From CAIWHR01 sp963734055 (lineage in GTDB: Bacteria > Pseudomonadota > Gammaproteobacteria > Burkholderiales > Casimicrobiaceae), in contig CAVTFQ010000003.1 of the NCBI GenBank assembly GCA_963734055.1, positions 372,001 to 436,000 of the forward strand: DNA of 64,000 nt. Direction: 5' to 3'. Under the pieces are notes generated by a model. The model did not search any database. It worked only from the letters and a program-made list of their open reading frames with translations, and had not been told where the DNA came from. Positions 9,612-18,467 of the stretch are shown in pieces. Both the position numbers and the translations under genes were made by a program. The first letter of the stretch is position 1. Every line of letters starts with the position of its first letter.

Positions 9612-11038
9612 TGATCCATCGACGGATTCTTCTGCTCTGCGCCGTCGGCTTGGGTGCCGCCGGCTGCACCGTCGGCCCGGATTACGTGCGGCCCGAGGTT
9701 TCGGTTCCGCAGGTCTACCGCGGCGCGGTCACTCCCTCGATCGCCGGCGCGCAGTCGTACGGCGAACTCGCGTGGTGGAGCATCTTTCCCGATCCCGATC
9801 TTCAGGAGCTGGTCCGCACGGCTCTGGCGCAGAACTACGATCTGCGCATCGCCGCGACGCGCATCCTGCAGGCGCAGAGTCAGGTCGCGATCGCGCGGTC
9901 GCAGCAGTTCCCGACGGTGGACGGCAGCATCAGCGCGCCCTACGTGGGGTACACGGGCTCCGACCGTCCTTCGACGTTTCTCGACAACAGCTTCCAGCCG
10001 CAGGCCGGGCTCGACGTCGCGTGGGAGCTGGATTTCTGGGGCAAGTACAAGCGGAACACCGAGTCCGCACGTGCCGAACTCCTCGCCAGCGAGGACGCGC
10101 GCTACGTGGTGATGGCCACACTGGTGAGCGAGGTGGGCCAGGCATATCTCACGCTCCGGGCTCTGGACCTCACGCTGGAAATCTCGAGGCGCACAGTAAC
10201 CTCGCGAACACAGTCACTCGACCTCGTGCAGGCCCGACTCGAGGGCGGCGTGGCCGGTGTGCTCGATCTGCGTCAGGCCGAGACGCTGCTCTACACGGCG
10301 ACCAAGACGATTCCCGAGATCCAGCGCCAGATCGAGCAGACCGAGAACTTCATCAGCACCCTGCTCGGACAGGATCCCGGGCCGATCAGGCGCGGACGCC
10401 CTCTCGAGCAGCAGATCGCGGCACCAGCGCTGCCGCCGGGCGTTCCGTCCGATCTCCTCACGAGACGGCCGGACATACGCAGGGCGGAGCAACAGCTCGT
10501 GTCCGCGAACGCACAGATCGGCGTGGCCAAGGCGCAGCTGTATCCGCAGATCACCATCTCCGGGTTTGCCGGCGCAGGCGGCGCGACGCTCAACGGCTCG
10601 AACTTCGGGCCCTTCGGGATCTTCAGCGCGTTGCCGGCCATCACGCTACCCATATTCAACATGGGGCGCCTGCAGGCCAACGTCGAGTACAACGACGCGG
10701 TCGCTCAGGAAGCGGGTCTGCGCTACCGACAGACGCTACTGCAGGCGTTCCGCGAAGTGTCGGACGCGCTTGTCGATATCCGGAAGCGGCAGGAGTTCCG
10801 GCAGCAGGAGGAACTTCTCGTCAAGGCTCTTCAGGATGCAAGCCAGGTCGCGAACATGCGCTATGAGGGAGGGGTGTCAAGCTACCTGGAGGTCCTGGAT
10901 ACCGAGCGCCAGCTCTTCGACGCGGAGATTCAATTGGTCCAGGCGAAACGGGACGAGTACGCGAGCGTGATCCAGCTCTACAAGGCGCTCGGCGGCGGAT
11001 GGCAGGCCGACACTTCTGAAAAGGTCGCGGCCCGCTAG
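9611..11038 (+). CDS. Outer-membrane efflux lipoprotein, NodT/OprM family
   Basis: A 475-residue TolC-like channel. The lipoprotein signal MIHRRILLLCAVGLGAAGC gives a lipidated Cys at about residue 19, followed by the family start TVGPDYVRPE. Two outer-membrane efflux repeats form long alpha-helical barrels (ELAWWSIFPDPDLQELVRTAL; LLTRRPDIRRAEQQLVSANAQIG; the second-half YEGGVSSYLEVLDTERQLFDAE). The start codon overlaps the pump's stop by one base. It is the last gene of the RND operon and completes the tripartite exporter spanning both membranes. Confidence 0.95.
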   Translation: MIHRRILLLCAVGLGAAGCTVGPDYVRPEVSVPQVYRGAVTPSIAGAQSYGELAWWSIFPDPDLQELVRTALAQNYDLRIAATRILQAQSQVAIARSQQFPTVDGSISAPYVGYTGSDRPSTFLDNSFQPQAGLDVAWELDFWGKYKRNTESARAELLASEDARYVVMATLVSEVGQAYLTLRALDLTLEISRRTVTSRTQSLDLVQARLEGGVAGVLDLRQAETLLYTATKTIPEIQRQIEQTENFISTLLGQDPGPIRRGRPLEQQIAAPALPPGVPSDLLTRRPDIRRAEQQLVSANAQIGVAKAQLYPQITISGFAGAGGATLNGSNFGPFGIFSALPAITLPIFNMGRLQANVEYNDAVAQEAGLRYRQTLLQAFREVSDALVDIRKRQEFRQQEELLVKALQDASQVANMRYEGGVSSYLEVLDTERQLFDAEIQLVQAKRDEYASVIQLYKALGGGWQADTSEKVAAR

Positions 11039-11149
11039 CCTGGTTCCGCCAATCCCACTTGGGATGCGCTCGCGCGCGAGAAAGACCGCCGGTGTCCCGA
11101 CGGGAAGCAGAGGATCCACCCGCCTATGGACCTCGGGTCCTGCGTCGCG
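11039..11149. other. Intergenic region after the RND operon; part of a 440-bp gene-free stretch
   Basis: The gap between the efflux operon (stop at 11038) and the DUF3302 gene (start 11479) holds no convincing gene on either strand; short frames here have no conserved content. No strong hairpin plus T-run was seen after the RND operon. The functional content of the gap seems to be the FNR-like site and palindrome listed separately and a long 5' leader. Confidence 0.5.
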
Positions 11150-11163
11150 TTGACGCAAATCAA
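11150..11163 (+). promoter_or_regulatory. FNR/ANR-type operator upstream of the export-PPK2 operon
   Basis: TTGAC-GCAA-ATCAA matches the FNR/ANR consensus TTGAT-N4-ATCAA at 9 of 10 defined bases. A TAGAGT hexamer at 11186-11191 lies exactly where the -10 box should be if the site is centred at -41.5 (class II activation), predicting a transcription start near 11198. A perfect 12-bp palindrome CCGTAGCTACGG (11201-11212) sits just downstream of that start. The next gene begins about 280 nt further on, so the leader would be long. Confidence 0.55.
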
Positions 11164-11478
11164 CGGGAAACCGCCAACCGGCAAGTAGAGTTCAAACGGT
11201 CCGTAGCTACGGCGCGGACAGCGGCCGTGTTGTCGAAATGGGAATTCGACTTGGATCCGAAGCGCGGCGCAGCGATTCCGTGGCGCACTCGTGCCATGCC
11301 GGTGCGGCGGCGTTGTGCGAGCACGGCCGTCTGCCGTCATTCAGTGTAGGATGACCGCCGCGACCGTGGCCCTAACGTCCGGCAGTGGCGCCGCTCCACG
11401 CAGGATGCGACCTCGCCGGCGGAGACCGGCTGGCGCCATCTCGCTGGACCCTGCATACCCCTGAGAGATTTGCTTGCC

Positions 11479-12054
11479 ATGAAATCCCGGATTCCCAAGC
11501 GAATATCGTCGGCCGCTGCCGTCGCCGCGCTCGTTGTCCTGGGCTTTCCACCGGCCGCCCAGGCATCGTTCCTCCCGCCGGAGATGATGGACACTGCGGC
11601 GATGGGCCTCGCGTGGTTCGTCATCATCTTCGTGCCGATTGGCGCCATCGTGCTGTTCTGGCTGGTGCACGTCCTGCCGGAGAAGATCGCCCACAAGCGC
11701 CACCATCCGCAGCGGGACGCGATCCACACCCTGTGCCTCTTGTCATTGGTGTTCGGCGGGCTGCTGTGGCCGATCGCCTGGCTCTGGGCCTACACGAAGC
11801 CGGTCGCCTACCGCGGGGCGTACGGCACCGAGAAGCACGAGGATTATTACCACGAGCTCGGTCAGAAGGCGCAGGCAGGTGAGCTCCTCGAAGACGAGCT
11901 CGCGCACCTGCGCGAGGAGCTCGATACGATGGCCGCCAGGGGCACGCTGACGGCGGAGCTCAAGATCCTGCGGAGAGACCTGGCTGCGGCGACGGCCGCG
12001 CAGGCTGCGCAGGCGGCGTCCGGCGGGTCCGCCGCGAAGGCGGGGGGCGCCTGA
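11479..12054 (+). CDS. DUF3302 family inner-membrane protein (YiaW-like)
   Basis: A 191-residue protein with an N-terminal hydrophobic signal or TM segment, then two TM helices (MGLAWFVIIFVPIGAIVLFWLVH and LLSLVFGGLLWPIAWLWAY). Between them is the conserved basic loop LPEKIAHKRHHPQRDAIH typical of DUF3302, followed by HEDYYHELGQKA. The C-terminal half is a Glu/Ala-rich predicted coiled coil (LLEDELAHLREELDTM). The family includes E. coli YiaW, encoded beside the HlyD-like YiaV; the same pairing occurs here with a TGATG overlap. ATG at 11479 is chosen over an in-frame TTG at 11470. It likely helps assemble or tune the export system. Its molecular role is unknown. Confidence 0.85.
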   Translation: MKSRIPKRISSAAAVAALVVLGFPPAAQASFLPPEMMDTAAMGLAWFVIIFVPIGAIVLFWLVHVLPEKIAHKRHHPQRDAIHTLCLLSLVFGGLLWPIAWLWAYTKPVAYRGAYGTEKHEDYYHELGQKAQAGELLEDELAHLREELDTMAARGTLTAELKILRRDLAAATAAQAAQAASGGSAAKAGGA

Positions 12055-13274
12055 TGGAAGCCCTGCTCCTTGGAATCTATGCGTTCTTCGTCTGGCTGAT
12101 CTTCATCAAGTTCAAATGGCTGCCGTGGAACACGGCAACGCAGGTCACGGTCGTCATCATCCCGATCGTCGCGCTGACGGCGCTGGTTCTGGCGCTCAAC
12201 GTGGTGGCCCCGTCGACAGCCGACATTCGCGTCATCAAGTACGTCGTGCAGGTCATCCCGCAGGTGCGCGGGCGGGTGATCGAAGTGCCGGTCGAGCCCA
12301 ACCGGCTGGTCAAGAAAGGCGAGCTGCTGTTCAAGATCGACCCGACCCAGTATCAGAACGACCTCAACGTCGCCAAGGCGAAGCTGGCGGCCGATGAGGC
12401 CAAGCTTGCGCAGGCCGGCGCGGGCCTCGTCGAATCATCGGCCGGCGCGCGGCAGTTGCAGGAACAGCTGAAATCCGCGAGCGGAGAGGTAGCGGCGCTC
12501 CAGCCCAGACTGGAGCTTGCGCGGCTGCGGGTCCGGCAGAACCGCGAGCTCGTCGCGACCGGCGCCGGCGATCGCTTTGCGCTGGAGCAGGCCGAGGCCA
12601 ACGTGACCGACCTGGAAGCGCAACTCGCGACGGCGACGGCGAACGAGGCGCAGGTCTCGCAGAAGCTGTCGGGACAGGTGAACGGCGAGCAGGCGTCGGT
12701 CGCCGGGGCACGGGCGCAGGTCGCGACCGCGAAGGCGCAGGTCGACCTGAGCCGGGCCGACCTCGCGAACGCGCAGTGGAACCTCGACCAGACGTCGGTC
12801 TATGCGCCCGCCAGCGGCTACGCGATCAACGTCCAGCTGCGGCCGGGCTCGTTCGTGACCGCGTTTCCGGTGGCGCCGGCGATGAGCTTCGTCGAGGAAA
12901 CCTACCAGGTGATCGGGCTCTACGCGCAGAACGAGCTGCCGTTCGTCGAGCCGGGCAACGAGGCGGAGTTCGCCTTGACGATGTACCCGGGGCGGATCAT
13001 CAAGGCGAAGGTGGATTCCATCGTCTGGGCGCAGGGCCAGGGCCAGATCGCGCAGTCGGGCACGCTGCCGCAGACCGGCGCATATCCGCAGGTGCCAGGC
13101 CGGTTCCCCGTCAAGTTCGACGTGGAGGAGCGCGATCGCGATCTGTTCCTCGCCGCCGGCGCGGAAGGCCACGGCGCGATCTACACCGACCATGCGCACG
13201 CGATCCACATCCTGCGCATGGTGATCCTGCGGATCGGCGCCATTACCGATTACCTCGTGCTGAAGCTGCACTGA
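12054..13274 (+). CDS. HlyD-family membrane-fusion protein (YiaV/EmrA-like adaptor)
   Basis: A 406-residue adaptor with a short cytoplasmic start and two N-terminal hydrophobic segments (LLLGIYAFFVWLIFIKF and VTVVIIPIVALTALVLALNVV). A biotinyl-lipoyl half (VIPQVRGRVIEVPVEPNRLVKKGELL), a long Ala/Glu/Gln coiled coil of about 130 residues, and the second lipoyl half (LDQTSVYAPASGYAINVQL) follow. No ABC, MFS or RND pump is adjacent. As in E. coli yiaWV, the adaptor is paired with a DUF3302 protein; here an outer-membrane channel follows directly (TGATG overlap at 13272). The energising component, if any, is not visible. Confidence 0.88.
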   Translation: MEALLLGIYAFFVWLIFIKFKWLPWNTATQVTVVIIPIVALTALVLALNVVAPSTADIRVIKYVVQVIPQVRGRVIEVPVEPNRLVKKGELLFKIDPTQYQNDLNVAKAKLAADEAKLAQAGAGLVESSAGARQLQEQLKSASGEVAALQPRLELARLRVRQNRELVATGAGDRFALEQAEANVTDLEAQLATATANEAQVSQKLSGQVNGEQASVAGARAQVATAKAQVDLSRADLANAQWNLDQTSVYAPASGYAINVQLRPGSFVTAFPVAPAMSFVEETYQVIGLYAQNELPFVEPGNEAEFALTMYPGRIIKAKVDSIVWAQGQGQIAQSGTLPQTGAYPQVPGRFPVKFDVEERDRDLFLAAGAEGHGAIYTDHAHAIHILRMVILRIGAITDYLVLKLH

Positions 13275-14686
13275 TGCGAGCGCGAATCGGCTCCCCGCAG
13301 ATTCTTGCGGCCTTCCTCGCGGCCGGAGTCGCGGGCTGCGCGCTCAACCCCCCACCCTCGACCGACGAGCTGCAGAAGCAGGCGCTGCCGCATACGACGA
13401 TCCCGGGGGCGTGGAAGGCGAGCGGTGGAGCGGCCGCGCCGGTGGCGGACCCGTGGCTTGCGTCGTTCAGCGATCCGGCGCTGACTGCACTCGTCACGGA
13501 AGCGCTGGCCTACAACGCCGACCTGCAGGTGACGGCCGCGCGCGTCGAGCAGGCCTCCGGCTACGTTAAGGTGGCGAGCGGCGCGCTGTGGCCGTCGGTG
13601 GGCGTCGCAGGCCTCGCCGGCGGCAAGTCGGGCGGCAGCGGCGGGCTGGACGGGATCTGGCTCAATGCGTCGCTCGAGCTCGACATCTGGGGCCGCCTGC
13701 GCTACGGGCGCGCGGCGGCGGAGGAGCAGGCCGCGGCGTTCGCCGCCGACTACGCGTACGCGCGCCAGTCGCTGGCGGCCACGGTCGCCAAGAGCTGGTT
13801 CCTGGCGATCGAGGCGGGGCTGCAGCGCGCGATCGCGCAGGACGCCGTACGCTCCGCGGACGCGTTGCTGGGCGTCGCGCAGAACCGGTTGCGCATCGGC
13901 AACGGCAACGAGCAGGCGGTGGCGGAGGCGCGCGCGAGCGCCGGCACGTACCGCGACCGGTTGCGCGAGATCGAGCTGGCGCGCGAGCAGGCGATGCGCG
14001 CGCTCGAAATCCTCCTCGGTCGCTACCCGGCCGCGGAGATCACCGTCGCCGATCGGCTCTCAACGATGCCTCCGCCCGCGCCGGTCGGCATGCCGTCGGA
14101 ACTGCTCGAGCGCCGGCCCGACGTCGTCGCCGCGGAGCGCCGCGTCGCCGCCGCGTTCGATCGCGTGGGCGAGGCGCGCGCTGCGATGCTCCCGCGCATC
14201 AGCCTGACCGCCGGGGGCAGCAGCGTGTCGAGCGACCTGATCGTGCTGAAGGACACGAGCAACCCCATCTGGAGCTTCGGCGGCAACCTGATCGCGCCTC
14301 TGTATCAGGGCGGCGCGCTCCGCGCGCAGGTCGAGATCCGGTCCGCCGAGCAGAAGCAGGCGGTCGCCGAGTACGCGCGTGCGGGGCAGCGGGCGTTCGG
14401 CGAGGTCGAAAATGCGCTGGCCGCCGAGAACGCTCTGCGCGACCGCTACGTCATTCTCGAGGCGACGACCCGCGACAGCGCGCGCGCGCTCGAGCTCGTG
14501 CAGATCCAGTATCGCGTAGGCACCGTGGATCTGCGTGCGGTCGAGCAGAATCAGCTCGCCCTGTATTCGGCCCGCATCGCGCTCCTGCGCGTGCAAACCG
14601 AGCGGCTGGCGCAGCGGGTCAACCTGTACCTGGCGCTCGGCGGCGGCTTCGACCTGCCGGCGATGGAACCGGTGGCCGCGCAGTGA
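13274..14686 (+). CDS. Outer-membrane efflux lipoprotein, NodT family (second copy)
   Basis: A 470-residue TolC-fold lipoprotein. The signal ends in a lipobox, AGVAGC (Cys at about residue 20), followed by ALNPPPSTDELQKQALP. It has paired OEP repeats (DPWLASFSDPALTALVTEAL; SELLERRPDVVAAERRVAAA; YRVGTVDLRAVEQNQLALYS). It is clearly different from the first copy at 9611, so this is not a recent duplication. It is the third gene of the DUF3302-HlyD-channel set, with the start codon overlapping the adaptor's stop. It probably forms an exporter with the preceding adaptor. Substrate unknown. Confidence 0.93.
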   Translation: MRARIGSPQILAAFLAAGVAGCALNPPPSTDELQKQALPHTTIPGAWKASGGAAAPVADPWLASFSDPALTALVTEALAYNADLQVTAARVEQASGYVKVASGALWPSVGVAGLAGGKSGGSGGLDGIWLNASLELDIWGRLRYGRAAAEEQAAAFAADYAYARQSLAATVAKSWFLAIEAGLQRAIAQDAVRSADALLGVAQNRLRIGNGNEQAVAEARASAGTYRDRLREIELAREQAMRALEILLGRYPAAEITVADRLSTMPPPAPVGMPSELLERRPDVVAAERRVAAAFDRVGEARAAMLPRISLTAGGSSVSSDLIVLKDTSNPIWSFGGNLIAPLYQGGALRAQVEIRSAEQKQAVAEYARAGQRAFGEVENALAAENALRDRYVILEATTRDSARALELVQIQYRVGTVDLRAVEQNQLALYSARIALLRVQTERLAQRVNLYLALGGGFDLPAMEPVAAQ

Positions 14687-14741
14687 CGCATCGGCCGACG
14701 TGAACGCTGCCGATCCGGCAATTGAATCGATGGAGATCAAG

Positions 14742-15596
14742 ATGGCGAAGAAGAACGTGCAAACGAAGGGGGCGGCAAAGGGCAAGAAAAGCGGGAAAGC
14801 CGAAGAGAGCGCGAACGTGGCTCCGGGCGCCGAGCTCTCCGGCAAGGACTACGACAAGGAACTGAAGAAGCTCCACGTCGAGCTCGTCAAGCTGCAGGAG
14901 TGGGTCAAGCACGCGGGCCTCAAGGTCTGCATCGTGTTCGAGGGCCGCGACGGCGCCGGCAAGGGCGGAACGATCAAGGCCATCACCGAAAGGGTAAGCC
15001 CGCGCGTGTTCCGCGTGGTCGCGCTGCCGACGCCGACCGAGCGCGAGAAGTCGCAGATGTACGCGCAGCGCTACGTGCCGCACTTTCCGGCCGCGGGTGA
15101 GGTCGTGATCTTCGACCGCAGCTGGTACAACCGCGCCGGCGTCGAGCGCGTGATGGGCTTCTGCACCGAGGAGCAGGCGCAGGGTTTCCTGAAAGTCCTG
15201 CCGCTGTTCGAGAGGCTGATGGTCAACTCCGGCATCATCCTGCTCAAGTACTGGCTGGAGGTGGACCCCGCCGAGCAGGCGCGGCGGCTCGCAGCGCGCA
15301 TCGACGACGGCCGCAAGATCTGGAAGCTCTCGCCGATGGACATCAAGTCCTACACGCGCTGGGACGACTATACGAGGGTGCGCGACGAGATGTTCGCCGC
15401 TACCGACACCGCCTGGGCGCCGTGGTTCGTGGCGAATTCCGACGACAAGAGGCGGGTGCGGCTCAACATCATTTCGCACCTCCTCTCGCGGATCCCGTAC
15501 AAGGCCCCGCCGCGCGAGAAGGTGAAGCTGCCGAAGCGCAAGGTACGGCCGCAGGCGCCGCCCGGATCGGTCAAGGTCGTCCCCGAGAAGTTCTGA
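14742..15596 (+). CDS. ppk2: Polyphosphate kinase 2 (PPK2 class I)
   Basis: A 284-residue protein with a Lys-rich start followed by the PPK2 domain. Walker A is FEGRDGAGKGGTIKAI (about residues 65-80) and Walker B is VVIFDRSWYNRAGVERVMGF. The lid segment contains KYWLEVDPAEQARRLAARI. The family transfers phosphate between polyphosphate and nucleoside di- or monophosphates in the cytoplasm; class I enzymes phosphorylate NDPs. The ATG at 14742 is preferred (GGAG 6 nt upstream) over one at 14730. It follows the export operon by 55 bp and converges with the regulator gene, overlapping its end by 26 bp. A link to the upstream exporters is not obvious. PPK2 and PHA genes are both storage-related. 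Confidence 0.93.
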   Translation: MAKKNVQTKGAAKGKKSGKAEESANVAPGAELSGKDYDKELKKLHVELVKLQEWVKHAGLKVCIVFEGRDGAGKGGTIKAITERVSPRVFRVVALPTPTEREKSQMYAQRYVPHFPAAGEVVIFDRSWYNRAGVERVMGFCTEEQAQGFLKVLPLFERLMVNSGIILLKYWLEVDPAEQARRLAARIDDGRKIWKLSPMDIKSYTRWDDYTRVRDEMFAATDTAWAPWFVANSDDKRRVRLNIISHLLSRIPYKAPPREKVKLPKRKVRPQAPPGSVKVVPEKF

Positions 15597-16605
15597 CCTT
15601 GGCTCGCGGCGCTTCCGCGCGCCGCGCCGACGCCTTCGCGCCGAAGCGCCGCCGGTACCACCGCGAGAAGGCACTCGGCGCGGAGAAACCGAGCAGCGAC
15701 GAGATCTCGGTGAGCGCCCGGCGCGGCTCCTTCACGTAGCGCACGGCGAGCTCGACGCGGACGGCCTCCATGATCTGCGAGAACGTCCGACCCTCGGCCG
15801 CCAGGTGGCGATGGATCGTCCGGCGGTCGATGCCCAGGTGCTGGGCGGCCCGGTCGATCGTGCAGGCGCCGGTCGGAAGGAGCATCACGACCAGTTCGCG
15901 CACCTGCGAGGTCATGTCGGCCGCGCGCCCCGCCGGCGCCGCCTCCAGCATCTGCCGCGCCATTCGCGCGATCCCCGGATCGGCGTCGGGATTGGATCGC
16001 TCGAGGTCGCTCCGTGCGCACACGATGCCGTTGAAGTCGTGGCCGAATTCGACGTTACGGCCAAAGACGCGCTCGTGGACGCGCCGATCGGCGGGCGCGT
16101 CGTGCGCGAAGCAGACGCGTCGCGGACGCCAGTCGGCGCCCAGGAAGATGCGCAGGATGCGGAACGCGACGCCGATCGCGAGCTCGGTCGACTGTCGAAT
16201 CTGGCCTGACCCTCCCACGATCAGTTCCTCGCGCAGCACGACCACGTCGCCGGCTTCCTCTACGGTCAGGAACAACGCCTCGTTCAGGCGATTGCCGTAG
16301 CGGGCGAGCGTTTCGACGGCGAGGCGCAGCGTCGGCTGCTCGCGGATGAGCAGTCCGAGGGGGCCCAGGTTCGACAGGCGCCGCGCCTCGGCCATCAGCA
16401 GGCCGAAGGAAGCCGTGCCGCTGCGGTCGGCGGACGCCTCGAGCAGGGCCCGAACCGCGTCGATCGGAATCTTGATCTCCGGCTCGCGCAGGCACCGTGC
16501 CGGCAGCCCGAATTCGGCGAGCATCCGCTGGGGATCGAGCCCGACCTTGCGCGCGACCTCGGCGTAATTCGTGAGGCTGGCGCTGCGGATAAGTCCGATC
16601 ATCAT
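15571..16605 (-). CDS. AraC-family transcriptional regulator, probable regulator of the 16.7-36.8 kb array
   Basis: A 344-residue regulator. The N-terminal arabinose-binding-type domain (LTNYAEVARKVGLDPQRML; REPEIKIPIDAVRALLEASA) is followed by a C-terminal AraC DNA-binding domain with two HTH units (AAQHLGIDRRTIHRHLAAEG and TEISSLLGFSAPSAFSRWYRRRFG). The tail is Arg/Ala-rich. It is divergently transcribed from the MFS transporter gene, with 90 bp between starts, the usual placement of a local activator. The 3' end overlaps ppk2 tail to tail. The inducer is unknown, but its binding domain resembles those of regulators of catabolic gene clusters. Confidence 0.93.
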   Translation of the reverse strand: MMIGLIRSASLTNYAEVARKVGLDPQRMLAEFGLPARCLREPEIKIPIDAVRALLEASADRSGTASFGLLMAEARRLSNLGPLGLLIREQPTLRLAVETLARYGNRLNEALFLTVEEAGDVVVLREELIVGGSGQIRQSTELAIGVAFRILRIFLGADWRPRRVCFAHDAPADRRVHERVFGRNVEFGHDFNGIVCARSDLERSNPDADPGIARMARQMLEAAPAGRAADMTSQVRELVVMLLPTGACTIDRAAQHLGIDRRTIHRHLAAEGRTFSQIMEAVRVELAVRYVKEPRRALTEISSLLGFSAPSAFSRWYRRRFGAKASARRAEAPRAKVRTSRGRP

Positions 16606-16695
16606 TTACATCGCGGCTGTCCCCAAGAGTCAAGTCTATGTCACGCCGGGTCAATCCGGAAGGCCGGGGATTGCCCACAATGCGGCCATCTCGCC

Positions 16696-18054
16696 ATGGC
16701 CCATCCGATGCACATCGCAGACTTCGACCCGGCGGACTACCGCCCGGTAGCCCGCCGCACCGCGTGGTCGGTCTTCGCGATCCTGTTCCTGCTGATGGTC
16801 GTCGATTACATCGATCGCCAGGTCGTGGTTTCCATGTTCCCCCATCTCAAGGCGCAATGGAGCCTGTCCGACAGCCAGCTCGGCGGCCTCGTCTCCGTCG
16901 TATCGGTCACGGTCGCGCTCGGCGCGGTTCCGCTGTCGCTCCTGGCCGACCGCTGGAGCCGCGTCAAGAGCATCTTCCTCATGGCGCTCGTGTGGAGCCT
17001 CGCGACCATCGCCTGCGCGTTTGCGGGGAGCTACGGTCATCTTCTGGGCGCGCGCAGCGTCGTCGGATTGGGTGAGGCCGCGTACGGCACGGTCGGTGCG
17101 GCGCTGATCGCGAGCTTCTTCCCGCCCCGGATGCGGAGCACCGTGCTGGGCGCATTCCTGTTCGCCGGTATCGTGGGTTCGGTGTTCGGCGTGATGCTCG
17201 GCGGCGTGATCGCCGAGCGCTGGGGCTGGCAGGCGGGCTTCGGTTCGGTAGGAATACCGGGGCTCTTTCTCGCCGTGCTCTTCCTGCTGCTGGTGCGGGA
17301 CTACAAGACGATTCCGCTTCCTCGACGGGGGCACGCCGACGGCGGAGTCAAGGTCACGGCAAGCGCCGTGATCGCCGAGCTGCGCCGGCCGCGCACTGCG
17401 CTCGTCACTTGTCTCGGCGCGGGCCTCAACCTGCTCGTCGTCTCCACGACGTGGGCCTGGCTGCCGAGCTACTTCAATCGCTTCTACGGAATCGCGCCCG
17501 ACCAGGCCGGCCTCAAGACCGCGCTCGTCGTGCTGGTCGGCGGTCTCGGGGCGCTGATGTGGAGCGTGGTCTCCGACCGGCTGACGCCGCGTCTGCCTCG
17601 TGCCAGGCTGCTCGTTCCGGCCGCGACGGCAGTGCTGACCACCGTGTTCATGGTGGCGGCTTTCGCCGTATTTCCGCCGGGCAACGCGCAATACGCGCTG
17701 ATCATCGCCGGCGGCCTGATGATGGCCGGCAGCGTGGGCCCGACGGACGCGGTCGTGATCGACGTGATCCATCCCGGGCTGCGGGCCACGGCGGTGTCGA
17801 TCCTGTCGTTGACGCGCAACCTGTTCGGCCTCGCCGGCGGCCCGCTCCTCGCCGGCGCGCTCTCCGATACGTATGGCCTGGATTTCGCGCTGTCGGTCGT
17901 ACCGCTGTTCTGCCTGCTCGCGGCCGTGCTGTACCTGATCGCATCGCGCAGCTACGAAGCGGACCTCAGGGGCGCGGCGTCCCTCGGGCAGGTGCCGAGC
18001 ACCGCAGCTGCACCGCAGGCGCCACAACAACTCGCCACCGGAAACGCTCCATGA
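16696..18054 (+). CDS. MFS transporter
   Basis: A 452-residue, 12-TM major facilitator. It begins with TM1 TAWSVFAILFLLMVVDYIDRQ, a DYIDR motif common in aromatic-acid and hexuronate/anion:proton symporters. The loop 2-3 motif is SLLADRWSRVKSIFLMALVWS, and PTDAVVIDVIHPGLRATAVSILSLTRN occurs in the second half. It is the first gene of the array and overlaps the next by 4 bp (ATGA), so it is probably the uptake route for a small organic acid used by the downstream enzymes. It could also export. The substrate is not recognisable. Confidence 0.92.
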   Translation: MAHPMHIADFDPADYRPVARRTAWSVFAILFLLMVVDYIDRQVVVSMFPHLKAQWSLSDSQLGGLVSVVSVTVALGAVPLSLLADRWSRVKSIFLMALVWSLATIACAFAGSYGHLLGARSVVGLGEAAYGTVGAALIASFFPPRMRSTVLGAFLFAGIVGSVFGVMLGGVIAERWGWQAGFGSVGIPGLFLAVLFLLLVRDYKTIPLPRRGHADGGVKVTASAVIAELRRPRTALVTCLGAGLNLLVVSTTWAWLPSYFNRFYGIAPDQAGLKTALVVLVGGLGALMWSVVSDRLTPRLPRARLLVPAATAVLTTVFMVAAFAVFPPGNAQYALIIAGGLMMAGSVGPTDAVVIDVIHPGLRATAVSILSLTRNLFGLAGGPLLAGALSDTYGLDFALSVVPLFCLLAAVLYLIASRSYEADLRGAASLGQVPSTAAAPQAPQQLATGNAP

Positions 18055-18467
18055 AACCCGACGATCTCCTCAAGCCCTCCCGACCGGTTGCCTCGCGCAA
18101 ACGCGCGAGCGGCAACTGGAATCCCGATTGGGAGCCGTTCGCCAAGCTGGATCCGGCCTGGACCGAAAAGGTGATCGCGATGGCGATCGCGCCGGCGGTC
18201 GCCGGAGCGCTCGACGCGAAGACGATCGAGCTCGTGGGCATCGCGCTCGACGCGTCGTGCACCCACATGTACGCGCCCGGCGTCCGCCGGCACATCCAGC
18301 GCGCTCTCAAGGCAGGCGCGACGAAGGGAGAGATCACGGCCGTGCTGCAGCTCGCCAGCCTGCAAGGAATCCACAGCATGTGCCTCGCCGCGCCGATCCT
18401 CCTCGAGGAGCTCGACGCGCACGCGCAATCGAACGACCAACCCGAACCTCCAAAGGATATGGCATGA
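18051..18467 (+). CDS. Carboxymuconolactone decarboxylase-like (AhpD-fold) protein
   Basis: A 138-residue small helical protein of the CMD family. The core is TIELVGIALDASCTHMYAPGVRRHIQRALKAGATKGEITAVLQL. The CxxC redox pair of AhpD peroxidases is missing: one Cys precedes a Thr-His. It is therefore unlikely to be a peroxidase and closer to non-redox CMD-like proteins. It overlaps both neighbours by 4 bp (ATGA on each side), which strongly suggests a shared transcript and function with the MFS transporter and the beta-keto acid cleavage enzyme. It could be a decarboxylase, lactonase or accessory subunit. The reaction is unknown. Confidence 0.85.
   Translation: MKPDDLLKPSRPVASRKRASGNWNPDWEPFAKLDPAWTEKVIAMAIAPAVAGALDAKTIELVGIALDASCTHMYAPGVRRHIQRALKAGATKGEITAVLQLASLQGIHSMCLAAPILLEELDAHAQSNDQPEPPKDMA

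Noticed and set aside
16605..16633. TTGACT and TGTAAA at 17-bp spacing upstream of the second AraC gene
   Set aside because: The -10 box overlaps the conserved start codon of the regulator, so transcription from it would miss the first codons; kept only as a chance match.
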